From: Stictocephala bisonia
Lineage: Eukaryota > Arthropoda > Insecta > Hemiptera > Membracidae
NCBI GenBank assembly: GCA_035578905.1
Contig: JAQJVL010000610.1
Span: forward strand, 248,001-312,000
Reading direction: 5' to 3'
Length of the DNA stretch: 64,000 nt
How positions within the stretch are numbered: position 1 is the first letter of the stretch; each line of letters starts with the position of its first letter. The position numbers and the translations under genes were made by a program. Shown here piece after piece: positions 1-10,155 of this stretch. The notes beneath the pieces are model-generated. The model was not told where the DNA came from. It saw nothing but the letters and a program-made list of their open reading frames with translations, and ran no database searches.

Positions 1-795
1 AGCAGAATACATAAAGTTTGTCATTGACGTTCGTGGTGAGTCACGTACACAAATGATGTTGCAGGTCGAGATTCTAGTTCCTTACATCGTGGACTCAGCA
101 GAATACATAAAGTTTGTCATTGCCGTTCATGGTGAGTCACGTACACAAATGATGTTGCAGGTCGAGGTTCTAGTTCCTTACATCGTGGACTCAGCAGAAT
201 ACATAAAGTTTGTCATAGGCGTTCGTGGTGAGTCACGTACACAAATGATGTTGCAGGTCGAGGTTCTAGTTCCTTACATCGTGGACTCAGCAGAATACAT
301 AAAGTTTGTCATAGACGTTCGTGGTAAGTCACGTACACAAATAATGTTGCAAGTTTTGTCATAGACGTTCGTGGTAAGTCACGTACACAAATAATGTTGC
401 AAGGTGAGGTTCTAGTTTCTTACCTCGTGGACTCAGCAGAATACATAAAGTTTTGTCATTGACGTTCGTGGTGAGTCATGTACACAAATAATGTTGCAGG
501 TCGAGTTTCTAGTTTCTTACCTCGTGGACTCAGCAGAATACATAAAGTTTGTCATTGACGTTCGTGGTGAGTCATGTACACAAATAGAGAATACATAAAG
601 TTTTGTCCTTGACGTTCGTGGTGAGTCATGTACACAAATAATATTGCAGGTTGAGGTTCCAGTTCTTACCTCGTGGACTCAGCAGAATACATAAAGTTTG
701 TCATTGACGTTCGTGGTGAGTCATGTACACAAATAATGTTACATGTCGAGCGAGGTTCAAGTGTCTTACAGTACCTTGTGAACTCAGCAGAATTA
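1..795. repeat. 96-bp tandem satellite, open at the left edge
   Basis: About eight copies of a unit that recurs every 96 bases in the first four copies (the AGCAGAATACATAAAG start falls at 1, 97, 193, 289). Later copies are shortened or rearranged. Because 96 is a multiple of three, one + frame stays open for about 100 codons and gives a 32-residue repeat. This openness is a by-product of the period; there is no start context, splice site or recognisable domain to suggest a gene. The array runs off the left edge. Confidence 0.9.
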
Positions 796-2655
796 TTATT
801 TTAAATGTGGAATCATATACATTTTAATATTTTTTGTGAGTTGTTGAAGTATAAAGTTTTTCGTTATATATTTTAATCAGTTGGAAAGAAGACACGTAAT
901 TCATAATGGATAACACTTAGTTTATTAAGTTGAGGTGTTTTAAGGTTGTCTTGACACTGATATAAAATGACTCAATCTTTTATAGTTTTCTTTAATATAG
1001 TTTAAGATGTTTCTTTAACACAGAAACCATCTGAAATCTCCAAGAAATATATAAATCGTTCTTATTTTAAACTTCTTTTTACATCATTGTTATTGCAGGA
1101 GTGAGCCAACGAGATAAAAACAAACCCAACGATATAGCGCGACAGCTTTGAAATACAAATACGTATGATGAAATTTAATCATTAAAAATTATTATTTTAT
1201 TGTTATTAAAATTTCTTGTTTGAATAAAATGCATTGTTTTTATTCGCGTATTTTCATTGTAAGATGTGTTTATTTATTATTTTTTTATTGGGGCAACTCA
1301 TGTTTGCCATCAGTGTGACTCAAGTGTACGTTGGCGCACATCTCTATGACGTCACGGCCCTGTCCTTCACATAACGGTGGAATGTGTGCGCGTATACGGA
1401 CTTTACTTCTCTCCCTGGTAATGTCAACAATTCCGCTTTCCAATATCTGAGTCAGCCCTGGGGTCAATGTTCAATGTATCGCGGGTCGACTGGCGCCTCT
1501 GGCAATCAGTTCCTTCGTGCACCCCTGCTTCCCCTCCCCAGTGCCTTTTACAGCACGACTCTCTTGCTTGTATTAATTGAAGGGTTTACATTCCATTTCA
1601 GATTTATAAAAAATATCTACTTTCAATAATTTGTTGGTTGATTCTGTTTATAATCATATTTATTAATCATTCCACTATAATAAATATATTTATTACTTTC
1701 AAGACCATTATGAGATTACTTTCTTGGATTGTCTTTGGTGTTGTTTGACTTAATATATTCTCCGCTTCTCTTCATTCTCTGGAATCTTCTTTGTAACTCT
1801 TATTCTGAAAATACCTTTATACTGCTGGCTGTAGTTCTTTTATCTATCTTGTGAGTGAATCTTATTTGGTTGAATTTTAGTACTTTATTTTGTGTGTGTT
1901 TATTTTTTTTATTTTATTGATTAGATGTTCATCGGTTAAATTACGTTTTTCGTGTCTTCCTGTATTAACTTTAGCTAGTTTGATTTTTAGTTTAGATGGC
2001 TCAATTAAAAATCAATTGCTTGTTTGCTATGATTTGTTTAGTTAATCTATTGTCAGGTAGCCTTATTACGTGTTGAAAGTTTGATATATTTTTCTTTCTG
2101 AAATATAATCTCAAATCTGTACTCGGTTCTGTTTCCTTTTATGCTACATCGTTGGACATAAACTTATTCTGTGTGCTGTGTTTTGTTTTTGCAAGTTCTA
2201 ATTAATTATTATTCTTTCAATTATTAATATTCACTTTTTTTTTTTTTTTTGAGTACCTAAACAGCGTTTTACTACAGTATGTGACTTTTGGTTGGATTAC
2301 TGCTGTATTGTGTTATAGTTTGGTTCATATTAATAAGTTTTTTTTGTTGTTGTTCTAAGAGGTAGTTTTTACTTGTGTTAGTTGAAATGAAAAATGTCAA
2401 TTAGTCACATAAAAAATACACAAATGGTGAGGTTAGAGCAATATACACCTGACTATAAACAAACTATTAGATATTATAGACTATACGTTATAATGGAACA
2501 CAAATGTAATAGTAATAATAATAGTAACTAAAAAAAAAAAACGAATAATAATCTGTAAATTGCTTAAAATAAATTTATAAACAATAAAAATACTGAATTA
2601 TTTCTGAAGAAAACAATTACTTCATACACCCCTTAATTACTGAGTCCCTCACCAG
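796..2655. other. AT-rich spacer without recognised genes
   Basis: Mostly AT-rich with homopolymer runs (poly-T near 2228-2250, poly-A near 2531). Bases 1285-1560 are richer in GC and CpG and contain a TGACGTCA palindrome near 1347, the consensus for a CREB/ATF site, but no adjacent gene makes it meaningful. No coding segment is supported. Confidence 0.5.
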
Positions 2656-2659
2656 TGCC

Positions 2660-3553
2660 ACGAAATAGTCAACTCCACATGATCCGACACAAATGAACCT
2701 TAACCACAGCCCTAAACCTTGCACGCTCGCCAATGCCTCTTATTTGATCTAGTAGATTATTCCACAGTCGACAAGCAGAAACTGTAGATGATTTACTGAA
2801 GATAGAATATACATGAACAGGAATTGACAGCAGTGAAGCTCCACGCCGTGTTCCAATTGCTGATTTCGGAAAAACACTCAGACAAATAATCATAAGAACA
2901 CTCAGACAAATAATCATAAGAATCATTGTTATACAGAATGGAATGCAATGAAGTATGAATGTGAAACTGACGGAGTTGATTCAATTTCAAGACATGTAAC
3001 TGATTGATAAAGGTTGTAAAATGATCATGCTACCTAAGGTTCAAAATAAAACGAATACAATAATTCTAGGCTCGTTGTAATCTTTCTAAATACTAAGACG
3101 TCATGTCATTACAGCAATACTACATACAATAGTTGAATTGGCAAACAATCATTTCTATCAATATTTTTATATTCATATGGAAATAAAGAGAAAATATTTT
3201 AAGGCAATGAATACTAGCAAACGCCTTATTAAAAGTTTTAGTAATGTGATCATCCCAACTCAGAATTTAATTGATAGTTAGGCAAAGATTTCTTACTTTG
3301 TCATTGTATGGAAAAGGATGGTTGTTCAGTGTAAGATAAGTTGAGTTAGTCAGATCAATATTAATCAGAAGTCTGGAAGTTCCGATCAGAATAGATTGAA
3401 TTTAGCTTTCATTCAATTTCAAACCGTGTCTGAAAGCCCAATTAGCAATGATATCAATGCCAATAGTCATGTCAGCAACATTGTTAGGAAAGTGTCTGTA
3501 AATCTGAAAATCGTCAGCATAAAGATAAAAGTAAGCGTGATTGGTCACAACAG
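2660..3553 (-). pseudogene. RT motif C to C-terminus, non-LTR remnant
   Basis: The minus-strand reading starts near the inserted MITE with a YADD box (LYADDFQIYRHF) followed by sequence typical of the thumb and connection region (KLNES, then a stretch close to TFNKAFASIHCLK). Near 2940-2690 it shows LRQFHI, LHSILYNN, TRRGASLLSIPVHV and SACRLWNNLLDQIRG, which resemble the C-terminal tail of Jockey/CR1-like pol proteins. At least three frame changes are needed to read it through, so it is not functional. No poly-A tail or target duplication was found at its 3' end. Confidence 0.75.
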
Positions 3554-3555
3554 TA

Positions 3556-3759
3556 CAAGTAAACGTCACACAACACAAATTATTACAATATAAGCACAAA
3601 AATATTACAATACAAGTACAAAATGCAAAAATATTATGGTGAGCATGGTTCACCGAAATCGATCACCATAATATTTGTGCATTTTGTACTCGCATTGTAA
3701 TATATTTGTTGCATTTTGTGCTTATATTGTAATAATTTGTGTTGTGTGACGTTGACTTG
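3556..3759. mobile_element. 204-bp palindromic MITE, TA flanks
   Basis: The left arm starts CAAGTAAACGTCACACAACA and the right arm is its near-perfect complement, the match continuing for about 50 bases with a further imperfect palindrome inside. TA lies on both sides (3554-3555 and 3760-3761), as expected for a Tc1/mariner-mobilised MITE. It lies in the RT sequence between the IYIDD and YADD boxes. A shorter relative lies at 26,267-26,329. No coding capacity. Confidence 0.8.
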
Positions 3760-3769
3760 TACAGTATAC

Positions 3770-3777
3770 GTACCAAC
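3770..3777. repeat. Left target duplication of the hAT element
   Basis: The 8-base sequence GTACCAAC lies directly before the left terminus and recurs exactly at 7648-7655 after the right terminus. Eight bases is the usual hAT target-site length. Confidence 0.95.
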
Positions 3778-3793
3778 CAGTGGCGTAGCCAGG
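3778..3793 (+). repeat. Left terminal inverted repeat of the hAT element
   Basis: CAGTGGCGTAGCCAGG; the outer CAGTG is common among hAT termini. It is followed at once by a palindromic G/C block (GGGGGGGG, CCTGGGGGGCCCAGG, then CCCCCCCC). Confidence 0.93.
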
Positions 3794-4324
3794 GGGGGGC
3801 CTGGGGGGCCCAGGCCCCCCCCGAAATTTCGGGACCAAAATGTATTTATATTTTTAACCAGGATAGGAAAATAAAATAATAGTTGATATTTATAATACAA
3901 CAATCAGTACTATGCATTCAATCGAAGGTCCTCTACAGAATTATATTTGTATGCGTGGACAACTGGTGTGGTAGTGTAAATGATGGGTGGGTAGGCTACA
4001 CGACATTCACGTAGATACGCACTACGACTACGCAGTGCAGTGGACAAGACAACTCCACCAACTCAGTATGTGTATGACAGATGTTTTGTTTTGACTCGAG
4101 TAGTCATCAGACCTCTCACTCGCTCAACGCTCGTCTCGGTGTCCGTCGCACTCACAGTTCACACTCATCCCCGACAGATCGCTCCACGAGTCACGTCATT
4201 ACCACCAGTGTCAGTGAAAAACTGCGATTTGCTCAGTGCGATTGTAAGTAATGTTAATGTGCAAGTGCGTGCTACGTATTTTGGTCAGTTGAAAGACGAA
4301 ATTTAGCAGAGTGGTGTGTTCAAT

Positions 4325-6736
4325 ATGAAGAGACGGACAATTGATCATTTTTTTAAAGCCAAAACTCTAAAAACAGAGGAAATTCCTCCTGATAGGTTAC
4401 AAAGTGAGGGTGGAAGTCGAGAAGTGCAAGGAGCTTGGCCTACCATTACCACAACTGATGCTACCGGGAACAACCAACACTCTCAATCGGACATTGGTAT
4501 CATTGTTGACAACATTTATGGAAGTGGAACAGCAGTCCCAGCAGGTAGGTCTACTACAAACAATGAATTGAAAAATAAGATTTTGACGCAAATATTTATA
4601 CCTGATAAAAACTTTGCCTTCCCAATCAGTGAACTTACCAATAAAAAAAGGAAGTTTCAACACAGTTGGTTTGATAAATGGTCTTGGCTGGCTTACTCAA
4701 AGGAAAAAGATGGTGCATATTGCAAACACTGCATTGCATTTGGGCCTGAATTTTCGGGCAAAGGTGCTCATCAGAAAATGGGCTCACTTGTGGTAGCACC
4801 ATTTAGAAAATGGAAAGATTCATCGGAAAAGTTTATGGCTCATGCTAATTCAGAGTATCATAAATTTTCAACCATCGCCGCTGATAACTTTTTAAAGGTT
4901 TATAGTGGTAAAACTGACGATGTCGCTACTCTAATTGACACTCAAAGGGCTAGACTTAAGGAGCAAAACCGTGAATACTTGAGGCCTATCGTCGAAACAA
5001 TCATATTTTGCGGAGAAAATGAAATTGCTCTTCGTGGCCATCGTGATAGTGGACCGCTATCATTAGAGAAGCCCACAGAAAAAGATGGCAAATTCAGAGC
5101 GCTGGTTCGATTCCGTGCTTTGACCGATGAAAAGCTCAAACATCATCTGGTAAATGGTTCTAAAAATGCAAACTATTTAAGTCCAGATATACAAAATGAA
5201 ATAATTGAAGTCTGTGGGACCTTGATTCAAAGAAAACTTGTACATGAGATCAACAGTGGGGATTGTTTTTCAATCCTAGGAGACGAAACAATGGACATAT
5301 CAGGTAGGGAACAGTTTTCCTTGTGCATTCAACATATCTCAAAAGACTCAATATTGAAAGAGGACTTTCTCACATTCACTCAGATTGTAGACGTCTCAGC
5401 CGAAAGCATTGTAAATGTTATATTTCAAATCTGTGATACATTAAATTTGGATATGTCAAAAGTCGTTGGTCAAGGGTATGACGGCTGTTCTACATTTAGT
5501 GGCCATATCACAGGTGTGCATAAAAGATTTCAAGAGTTGTATCCAAAAGCTGTGTATGTCCATTGTTCAGCTCACAAACTAAACTTAGTTTTGAGTGATT
5601 CACTCAACATTCCTTGTGTAAGAAACTGTCTTGGTACAGTAAGTGAAGTATCAAATCTTCTCAGAAACAATGTACAAGCCAGCGATTCATTGAAAAAACA
5701 CGTTTCCAGGCTAGTACCAAGCAGTAAAAAAACTCGTCTTTTGGGACTATGTGAAACAAGGTTTATTGAGCGTCAAGATGCCATCAACACATTCTTAGAG
5801 ATTCTGCCAGCCATAATAGTAACTCTCCAGGAGTTGTCTGAAAGTAATAGGGCTGTTTCATCTACGGCGTCAAATCTGCTCTTAGGAATGGAAAAGTGTA
5901 GCTTCTTCATTTCCCTGGTCATTTGCGAGTTTTTGTTCAGCCTTACTTTGTCCTTATCAAATTACCTTCAGAAGACGGGAAGTGATTTATCATCGGCAAT
6001 AAATTACGCTGATGATGTCACAAAGACTCTAAAAGATCTACGCGAAACAAATGAAGAAGGAATGACAAATGACATTGAAGTGTTTTCCAAACTCTTTAAG
6101 AAGGCAGAGACCTTGTTAAAAGATAATTTTGATGTTGAAATAAGTGTTCCACGGCAATCGAAACGTCAAACTCAGAGGGAAAATGTGCCCCACACTACTC
6201 CAGAAGAGTATTATAGGAGATCAATTTTCGTTCCTTGCATAGATACATTAATTGCTGGTCTTTCAGATCGGTTTGGAGCAAACAAACCATTGTTAAAGGG
6301 GTTTGATATACTTTTGCCTAAAAATGTGGACAAATCCAAGGTTGAGATACTAAGTGACTTAAAACTGTACTACGAAGATAAAACTACTCAATCTACAATC
6401 GAATCTGAGTATCTACTTTGGTGCACAAAATGGAGTAAAGTGGAAAACAAAGACAAGCCTCAACAAATTATGGCAGTTTTAGACAGTTGTGATAAACTGT
6501 TTTATCCCAACATAAACTACTTGATCCAGGTTCTTGCTACCCTACCAGTGTCAACGGCAGAAGTGGAGAGATCGTTTTCCTCACTAAAAAGGATCAAAAC
6601 GTACCTCAGAAATTCTATGGAAAACGATAGACTTACCGGATTAGGACTACTAACCGTTCACTATCCAGCCCCTATAACGGCTGACGAGGTCCTTGACGAG
6701 ATGGCGCGGAGTGGGAAGAGGAAGATTTTGTTCTGA
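4325..6736 (+). CDS. hAT transposase, ZMYM1-like (TTF zinc finger, DUF4371, dimerisation domain)
   Basis: Encodes a transposase of about 803 residues that would cut the element at its terminal repeats and reinsert it. The best start is the ATG at 4325 (MKRRTIDHFFK). Residues about 105-200 hold a TTF-type zinc finger (SWFDKWSWLAY, then YCKHC and a later AHANSEYHK). A DUF4371-like RNase H-fold core follows: RPIVETIIFCGENEIALRGH, then ILGDETMDISGREQ with a probable catalytic Asp, and GQGYDGCSTFSGH with a second. Near the C-terminus, LPVSTAEVERSFSSLKRIKT is the classic hAT dimerisation region and includes the likely catalytic Glu. No stop or frameshift interrupts it. The family is also known from domesticated genes such as ZMYM1 and the 52 kDa PKR-inhibitor repressor, but the flanking termini here mark a transposon gene rather than a host gene. 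It is intronless in this copy. Confidence 0.95.
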   Translation: MKRRTIDHFFKAKTLKTEEIPPDRLQSEGGSREVQGAWPTITTTDATGNNQHSQSDIGIIVDNIYGSGTAVPAGRSTTNNELKNKILTQIFIPDKNFAFPISELTNKKRKFQHSWFDKWSWLAYSKEKDGAYCKHCIAFGPEFSGKGAHQKMGSLVVAPFRKWKDSSEKFMAHANSEYHKFSTIAADNFLKVYSGKTDDVATLIDTQRARLKEQNREYLRPIVETIIFCGENEIALRGHRDSGPLSLEKPTEKDGKFRALVRFRALTDEKLKHHLVNGSKNANYLSPDIQNEIIEVCGTLIQRKLVHEINSGDCFSILGDETMDISGREQFSLCIQHISKDSILKEDFLTFTQIVDVSAESIVNVIFQICDTLNLDMSKVVGQGYDGCSTFSGHITGVHKRFQELYPKAVYVHCSAHKLNLVLSDSLNIPCVRNCLGTVSEVSNLLRNNVQASDSLKKHVSRLVPSSKKTRLLGLCETRFIERQDAINTFLEILPAIIVTLQELSESNRAVSSTASNLLLGMEKCSFFISLVICEFLFSLTLSLSNYLQKTGSDLSSAINYADDVTKTLKDLRETNEEGMTNDIEVFSKLFKKAETLLKDNFDVEISVPRQSKRQTQRENVPHTTPEEYYRRSIFVPCIDTLIAGLSDRFGANKPLLKGFDILLPKNVDKSKVEILSDLKLYYEDKTTQSTIESEYLLWCTKWSKVENKDKPQQIMAVLDSCDKLFYPNINYLIQVLATLPVSTAEVERSFSSLKRIKTYLRNSMENDRLTGLGLLTVHYPAPITADEVLDEMARSGKRKILF

Positions 6737-7631
6737 GATTAAGTCAAGATTGTTTTAAAAGATCAACTCAATTTTATTCTTGAATTAATTATGTTTTGTT
6801 AATTAGAATTAGTTGTTTTCTTTAATAAATTCAGATTTGTATGAATTTGAAATTTTTAACTATCATCCTATTTATTCCAAATAATTTCAAACTTGACATT
6901 TGTCTTTATGGTAAAGTCATGGTATACCGCTAGTATTCTAAAAAAATAGCCTATTGTGGTATGAAAATAGTTTCAATCATTCCACTTTTGAACGAATTTA
7001 GTGTGTAATTCATTTTATGAAAGTTATTAAGGATTATGCATCCTAAACCTATATCACAAATTTTAATAAATTCATTGACATTTGTCTCCTAAAAAAACAA
7101 AAAACAAAACAAGTGTATAGGTACTGTACTTATTAATGAAGTATAACACAAAAACCTATATTGTGGTAAAATTGTGTTTTACTAACTGACACTATAGGCC
7201 TACTAAATTTGGCTTTAAGTTTAATTATAAAAGGTTATCTTTTAATGGTTTAAACCTGCATCTACACCTTTTCCAAGTTTCTTCCAGAAGTTATCAGTTG
7301 TATTTGCGACAGTGTCAATTTGTATTCGAGAAAACAAATATATTTGAGAGAACAGCTGTTCAATTCAGATTGTAAACATCTCATTTACAAGTGATATGTT
7401 CTCAACTACATTTGATATCTTCGCAAATTCAAGCTATACCTTCTCGAATAAACTTGGAAAAAGTGTAGTTTGTGCCCATAGAATATGGAGCTTGAAAAGT
7501 GGTCTAAAATAGCACTTAAGGGCAATAAAATTCCAAAAATTTTCGGGGGAGGACCCCCGAACCCCCCGCTTGCCTGGGGGGTATGGAATACCCCCCAGAC
7601 CCCCCGGTGTGTGCCCCCCCCGAAATGAATT

Positions 7632-7647
7632 CCTGGCTACGCCACTG
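7632..7647 (-). repeat. Right terminal inverted repeat of the hAT element
   Basis: Exact complement of the left 16-base terminus. The preceding 90 bases are dominated by C and G runs with a palindromic TGGGGGGTATGGAATACCCC core. Confidence 0.93.
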
Positions 7648-7655
7648 GTACCAAC
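7648..7655. repeat. Right target duplication of the hAT element
   Basis: GTACCAAC, identical to 3770-3777. Confidence 0.95.
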
Positions 7656-8245
7656 ACGTATTATGCTAATAAAAAGACTACAGTCATCAATGTAAATAGA
7701 AAAACGAAGAGGACTAAGGACAGAGCCTTGTGACAACCCTTGAGTGACAGGTTTTAGTAAGAATTATGTCATCGAATTTGACACACAGCAGACGATAAAG
7801 ATAAGACCCAAACTTTTCTATCCATTCCGAGGATTTAGAAAGTCCCAATTTTAATAGAAGTAATGGATGTTAAACAAAAAAATCTTTAGGATTTTCGAAA
7901 ATAGTTAAGATTTTTAGAAGTACTTGTCCATTTCTGAACTAATATCTTCAGTAATTTTAAAAGAGAGGGTGTACTGTGATTAGAACAAAACCCTGATTGA
8001 AAATTGGACAATAATTTATTGGATTTGAGGAAAGAACAAACTTCCTGAAGAACCAAACGCTTAAAACATTTAAATAATGCAGACAGAATGCTGATAGATC
8101 TGAAATGAAAAATACTATTATTTTTTGCTGGACATTTTTGAAGAGGGTGAACAAGAGCATGTTTCTAGACAGACGGACATCTTGATGAAGAAAGTGATAT
8201 GTTAAATATAATTGTAATTTTTTAGGGTGATACATAAACTAAGAG
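7656..8245 (-). pseudogene. RT N-terminal half, non-LTR remnant
   Basis: On the minus strand this holds the start of the RT domain later cut by the hAT insertion. Visible pieces in reading order: a SISILSALFKCFKRL-like opening, LLSNFQSGFCSNHST (motif 2 region), a segment around WIEKFGSYL, then SQGSVLSP (motif B) and YIDD. Several frame changes and stops disrupt it. Together with 2660-3553 it reconstitutes the order of one RT domain. Confidence 0.75.
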
Positions 8246-9105
8246 TGTATATGTAATTATCTGTATTGGTTTTTCCCCCGTTTTTGATAGGGGTCTGTTT
8301 TTACAACCGCCAAGTCACCGCTGAGAAGTCAACTCGACAGGTCCGTAAGGTCCTGTAGTAGCCATGCAATCTTACCTCAGCGAGCCAAAACATGCTGTTT
8401 TATTTCAACTGTACAGTTCGTGTTTATTGTTGTTGTAAACATTAAACATTAATTTATCATTGCTATAGAAATATCACAAACTATATAAACTCATTTATTT
8501 CAGCTCTATGTTTCATTATCATTTCATAAAAACATATACTCGTATGCCTAATTTATTCATGCAAATTGTTTAGTTAACTGTTAGCGTTTTCCAGCATTTA
8601 GTTATGTATGCCAAGTTCTTTCAGATGCATTTAAATACATTCTTTGTAGTCCTCAATCGCTTCTTTTGTATCCTCATTAGTATAATGAAAGTATGGTCCA
8701 AGTATAATGCCATACTTTCAAGTTTGTTTCCTATTTTTTCAAAACTATATTGATAACGGACCGGGAATATTTTACAATCTAGTATATAGACTTACTAGCT
8801 TGTTATCTTTTTGTTATAACATGTTATGAATTTTAAATAGGGCTCTTTTCAGTTCGTATAAGAAAAGTTAATACATGCAAACCCTTAAAATGTTCAAATT
8901 AAAAAAAAAAATATATGGAAAGCATATTATTGGACTGTTATCAAATCAATACTTTACAATTTAAAATAATTAAATATACATACAGTTAAAGATTAAAGTC
9001 AGAACTACTTTTGTAAATCATAAATAATAAAATCACACCCTATATAAAATGGACAATGGAATTAATTAAAATAAATATCTTACATCATAAAGATGTACCT
9101 TAATA
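8246..9105. other. AT-rich spacer, nothing recognised
   Basis: No open frame of note, no motif-bearing sequence and no tandem structure were seen. Confidence 0.5.
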
Positions 9106-9109
9106 TCCT

Positions 9110-10155
9110 CATGAGGGGACTTTGCATGCAGCCCTGCTCGATGATCTCAGCAGGAGGCTTGGCCTTCTGCCTCAAAAGAATTCTTTACATAAACCCCTGC
9201 TCAATGGGCTCGGACCAGTTGTAAAAGGCCTTTGGGCATCATGAGGATACTTTGCTTACGGCTCTGATGGATGGTCTTGGCCTTCAACCCCTTGAGGAAG
9301 CGCGGCCATCGTCATCGTAAGGAGACTTTGCATAACACCCTGTTTGTTGGTCTCAGCCTTTAACCTCTTGAGGTAGCTCGGCCTTAGGCCTCGTTAGAGG
9401 TCATGTATGCATCCCTACTGGAAGATATTGACCTTCAACCTGTTGAGGAAGCTTGTCCTTCGGCCTCGTGAGGGGATTTTGTATACATCCCTACTGGAAG
9501 ATCTTGACCTTCAACCTGTTGAGGAAGCTTGTCCTTCGGCCTCGTGAGGGGATTTTGTATACATCCCTACTGGAAGATATTGACCTTCAACCTGTTGAGG
9601 AAGCTTGTCCTTGAAGCTTGTCCTTCAGCCTCGTTAGGGGACTTTGTATACATCCCTACTGGACGATTTTGGACCTTCAACCTCCTGATGAAGCTTGTCC
9701 TTCGGCCTCGTGGGAGGACTGCTTATAGATCTGCTCAATGGCTACGGCCTTCAACCCCTTGAAGAAGCTCAGCCTTCGGGCTCGTGAGAAGACTTTGCAT
9801 AAAACCCTTCTCGATGAATCCGGGCTTTAACCAATTAATTGTGAACGCTCTGCCTTATGCCTCATGAGGGTCAGACTTTTCATCACACCTGCTGGAAGAT
9901 TTCACCTATCAACCTTTTTGTGAAAGCTCGGCCGTTTGCCGTCGACCTCTTGAGAAGATTTTGCATAACGCCCTGCTCGTTGGTCTTAGCCTTTGACCTC
10001 TGGAGGAAGCTCGGCCTTCGGCCTCGTAAGAAGACTTTGCATATAGCCCTGCTGATGGACTCACCTTTCAGACTTTTGAAGGAGATCGGCTTTCGGCGTT
10101 GTTAGTGGACTTGACATATAACCCTGCTGCAGGATCTCGACCTTCTACCCGCTTA
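9110..10155. repeat. Diverged ~76-bp tandem array
   Basis: Units follow the pattern GAGGAAGCTTGTCCTTCGGC, CTCGTGAGGGGA, then a CCCTACTGGAAGAT segment. Neighbouring copies at 9451 and 9527 are 76 bases apart and nearly identical; others are strongly diverged. About 13-14 copies. Each unit carries a short GGCCTTCGGCC-like palindrome. Some copies leave short open frames on the + strand, which I take as incidental. Confidence 0.82.

Larger units (their letters stand above)
3778..7647 (+). mobile_element. Complete hAT-superfamily DNA transposon (3,870 bp)
   Basis: Both ends carry the same perfect 16-base inverted repeat, CAGTGGCGTAGCCAGG at 3778-3793 and its complement at 7632-7647, flanked by identical 8-bp target duplications. 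Inside lies one uninterrupted transposase frame (4325-6736). Just inside each terminus are runs of G and C (3794-3826 and about 7546-7623) that can pair on themselves. Perfect ends, perfect duplications and an intact frame point to a recent insertion that may be autonomous. It landed in the older minus-strand retrotransposon, nine bases from the TA flank of the MITE. Confidence 0.96.
2660..8245 (-). mobile_element. Old non-LTR retrotransposon, split by a MITE and a hAT element
   Basis: Read on the minus strand, two separated blocks form the reverse transcriptase and C-terminal part of one Jockey/CR1-like non-LTR element. The 5' block (8245 to 7656) has RT fingers and palm, including a stretch reading ISILSALFKCF, FQSGF with NHST, and SQGSVLSP followed by FSIYIDD. 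The 3' block (3553 to 2660) begins at LYADDFQIY, the catalytic motif C, and runs on through NEWAF-like and RLWNNL-type C-terminal sequence. Stops and frame changes are frequent, so it is dead. A 22-bp direct duplication at about 2872-2918 doubles the residues YDYLSEC. The clade is inferred from motif style only. Confidence 0.82.

Noticed and set aside
53..364. 103-codon frame with a repeated 32-residue unit
   Set aside because: It is explained by a 96-bp satellite whose period is a multiple of three; there is no start context and no domain.
4040..4306. 88-codon frame upstream of the hAT transposase
   Set aside because: No domain and no splice signal linking it to the transposase; probably the element's 5' untranslated region.
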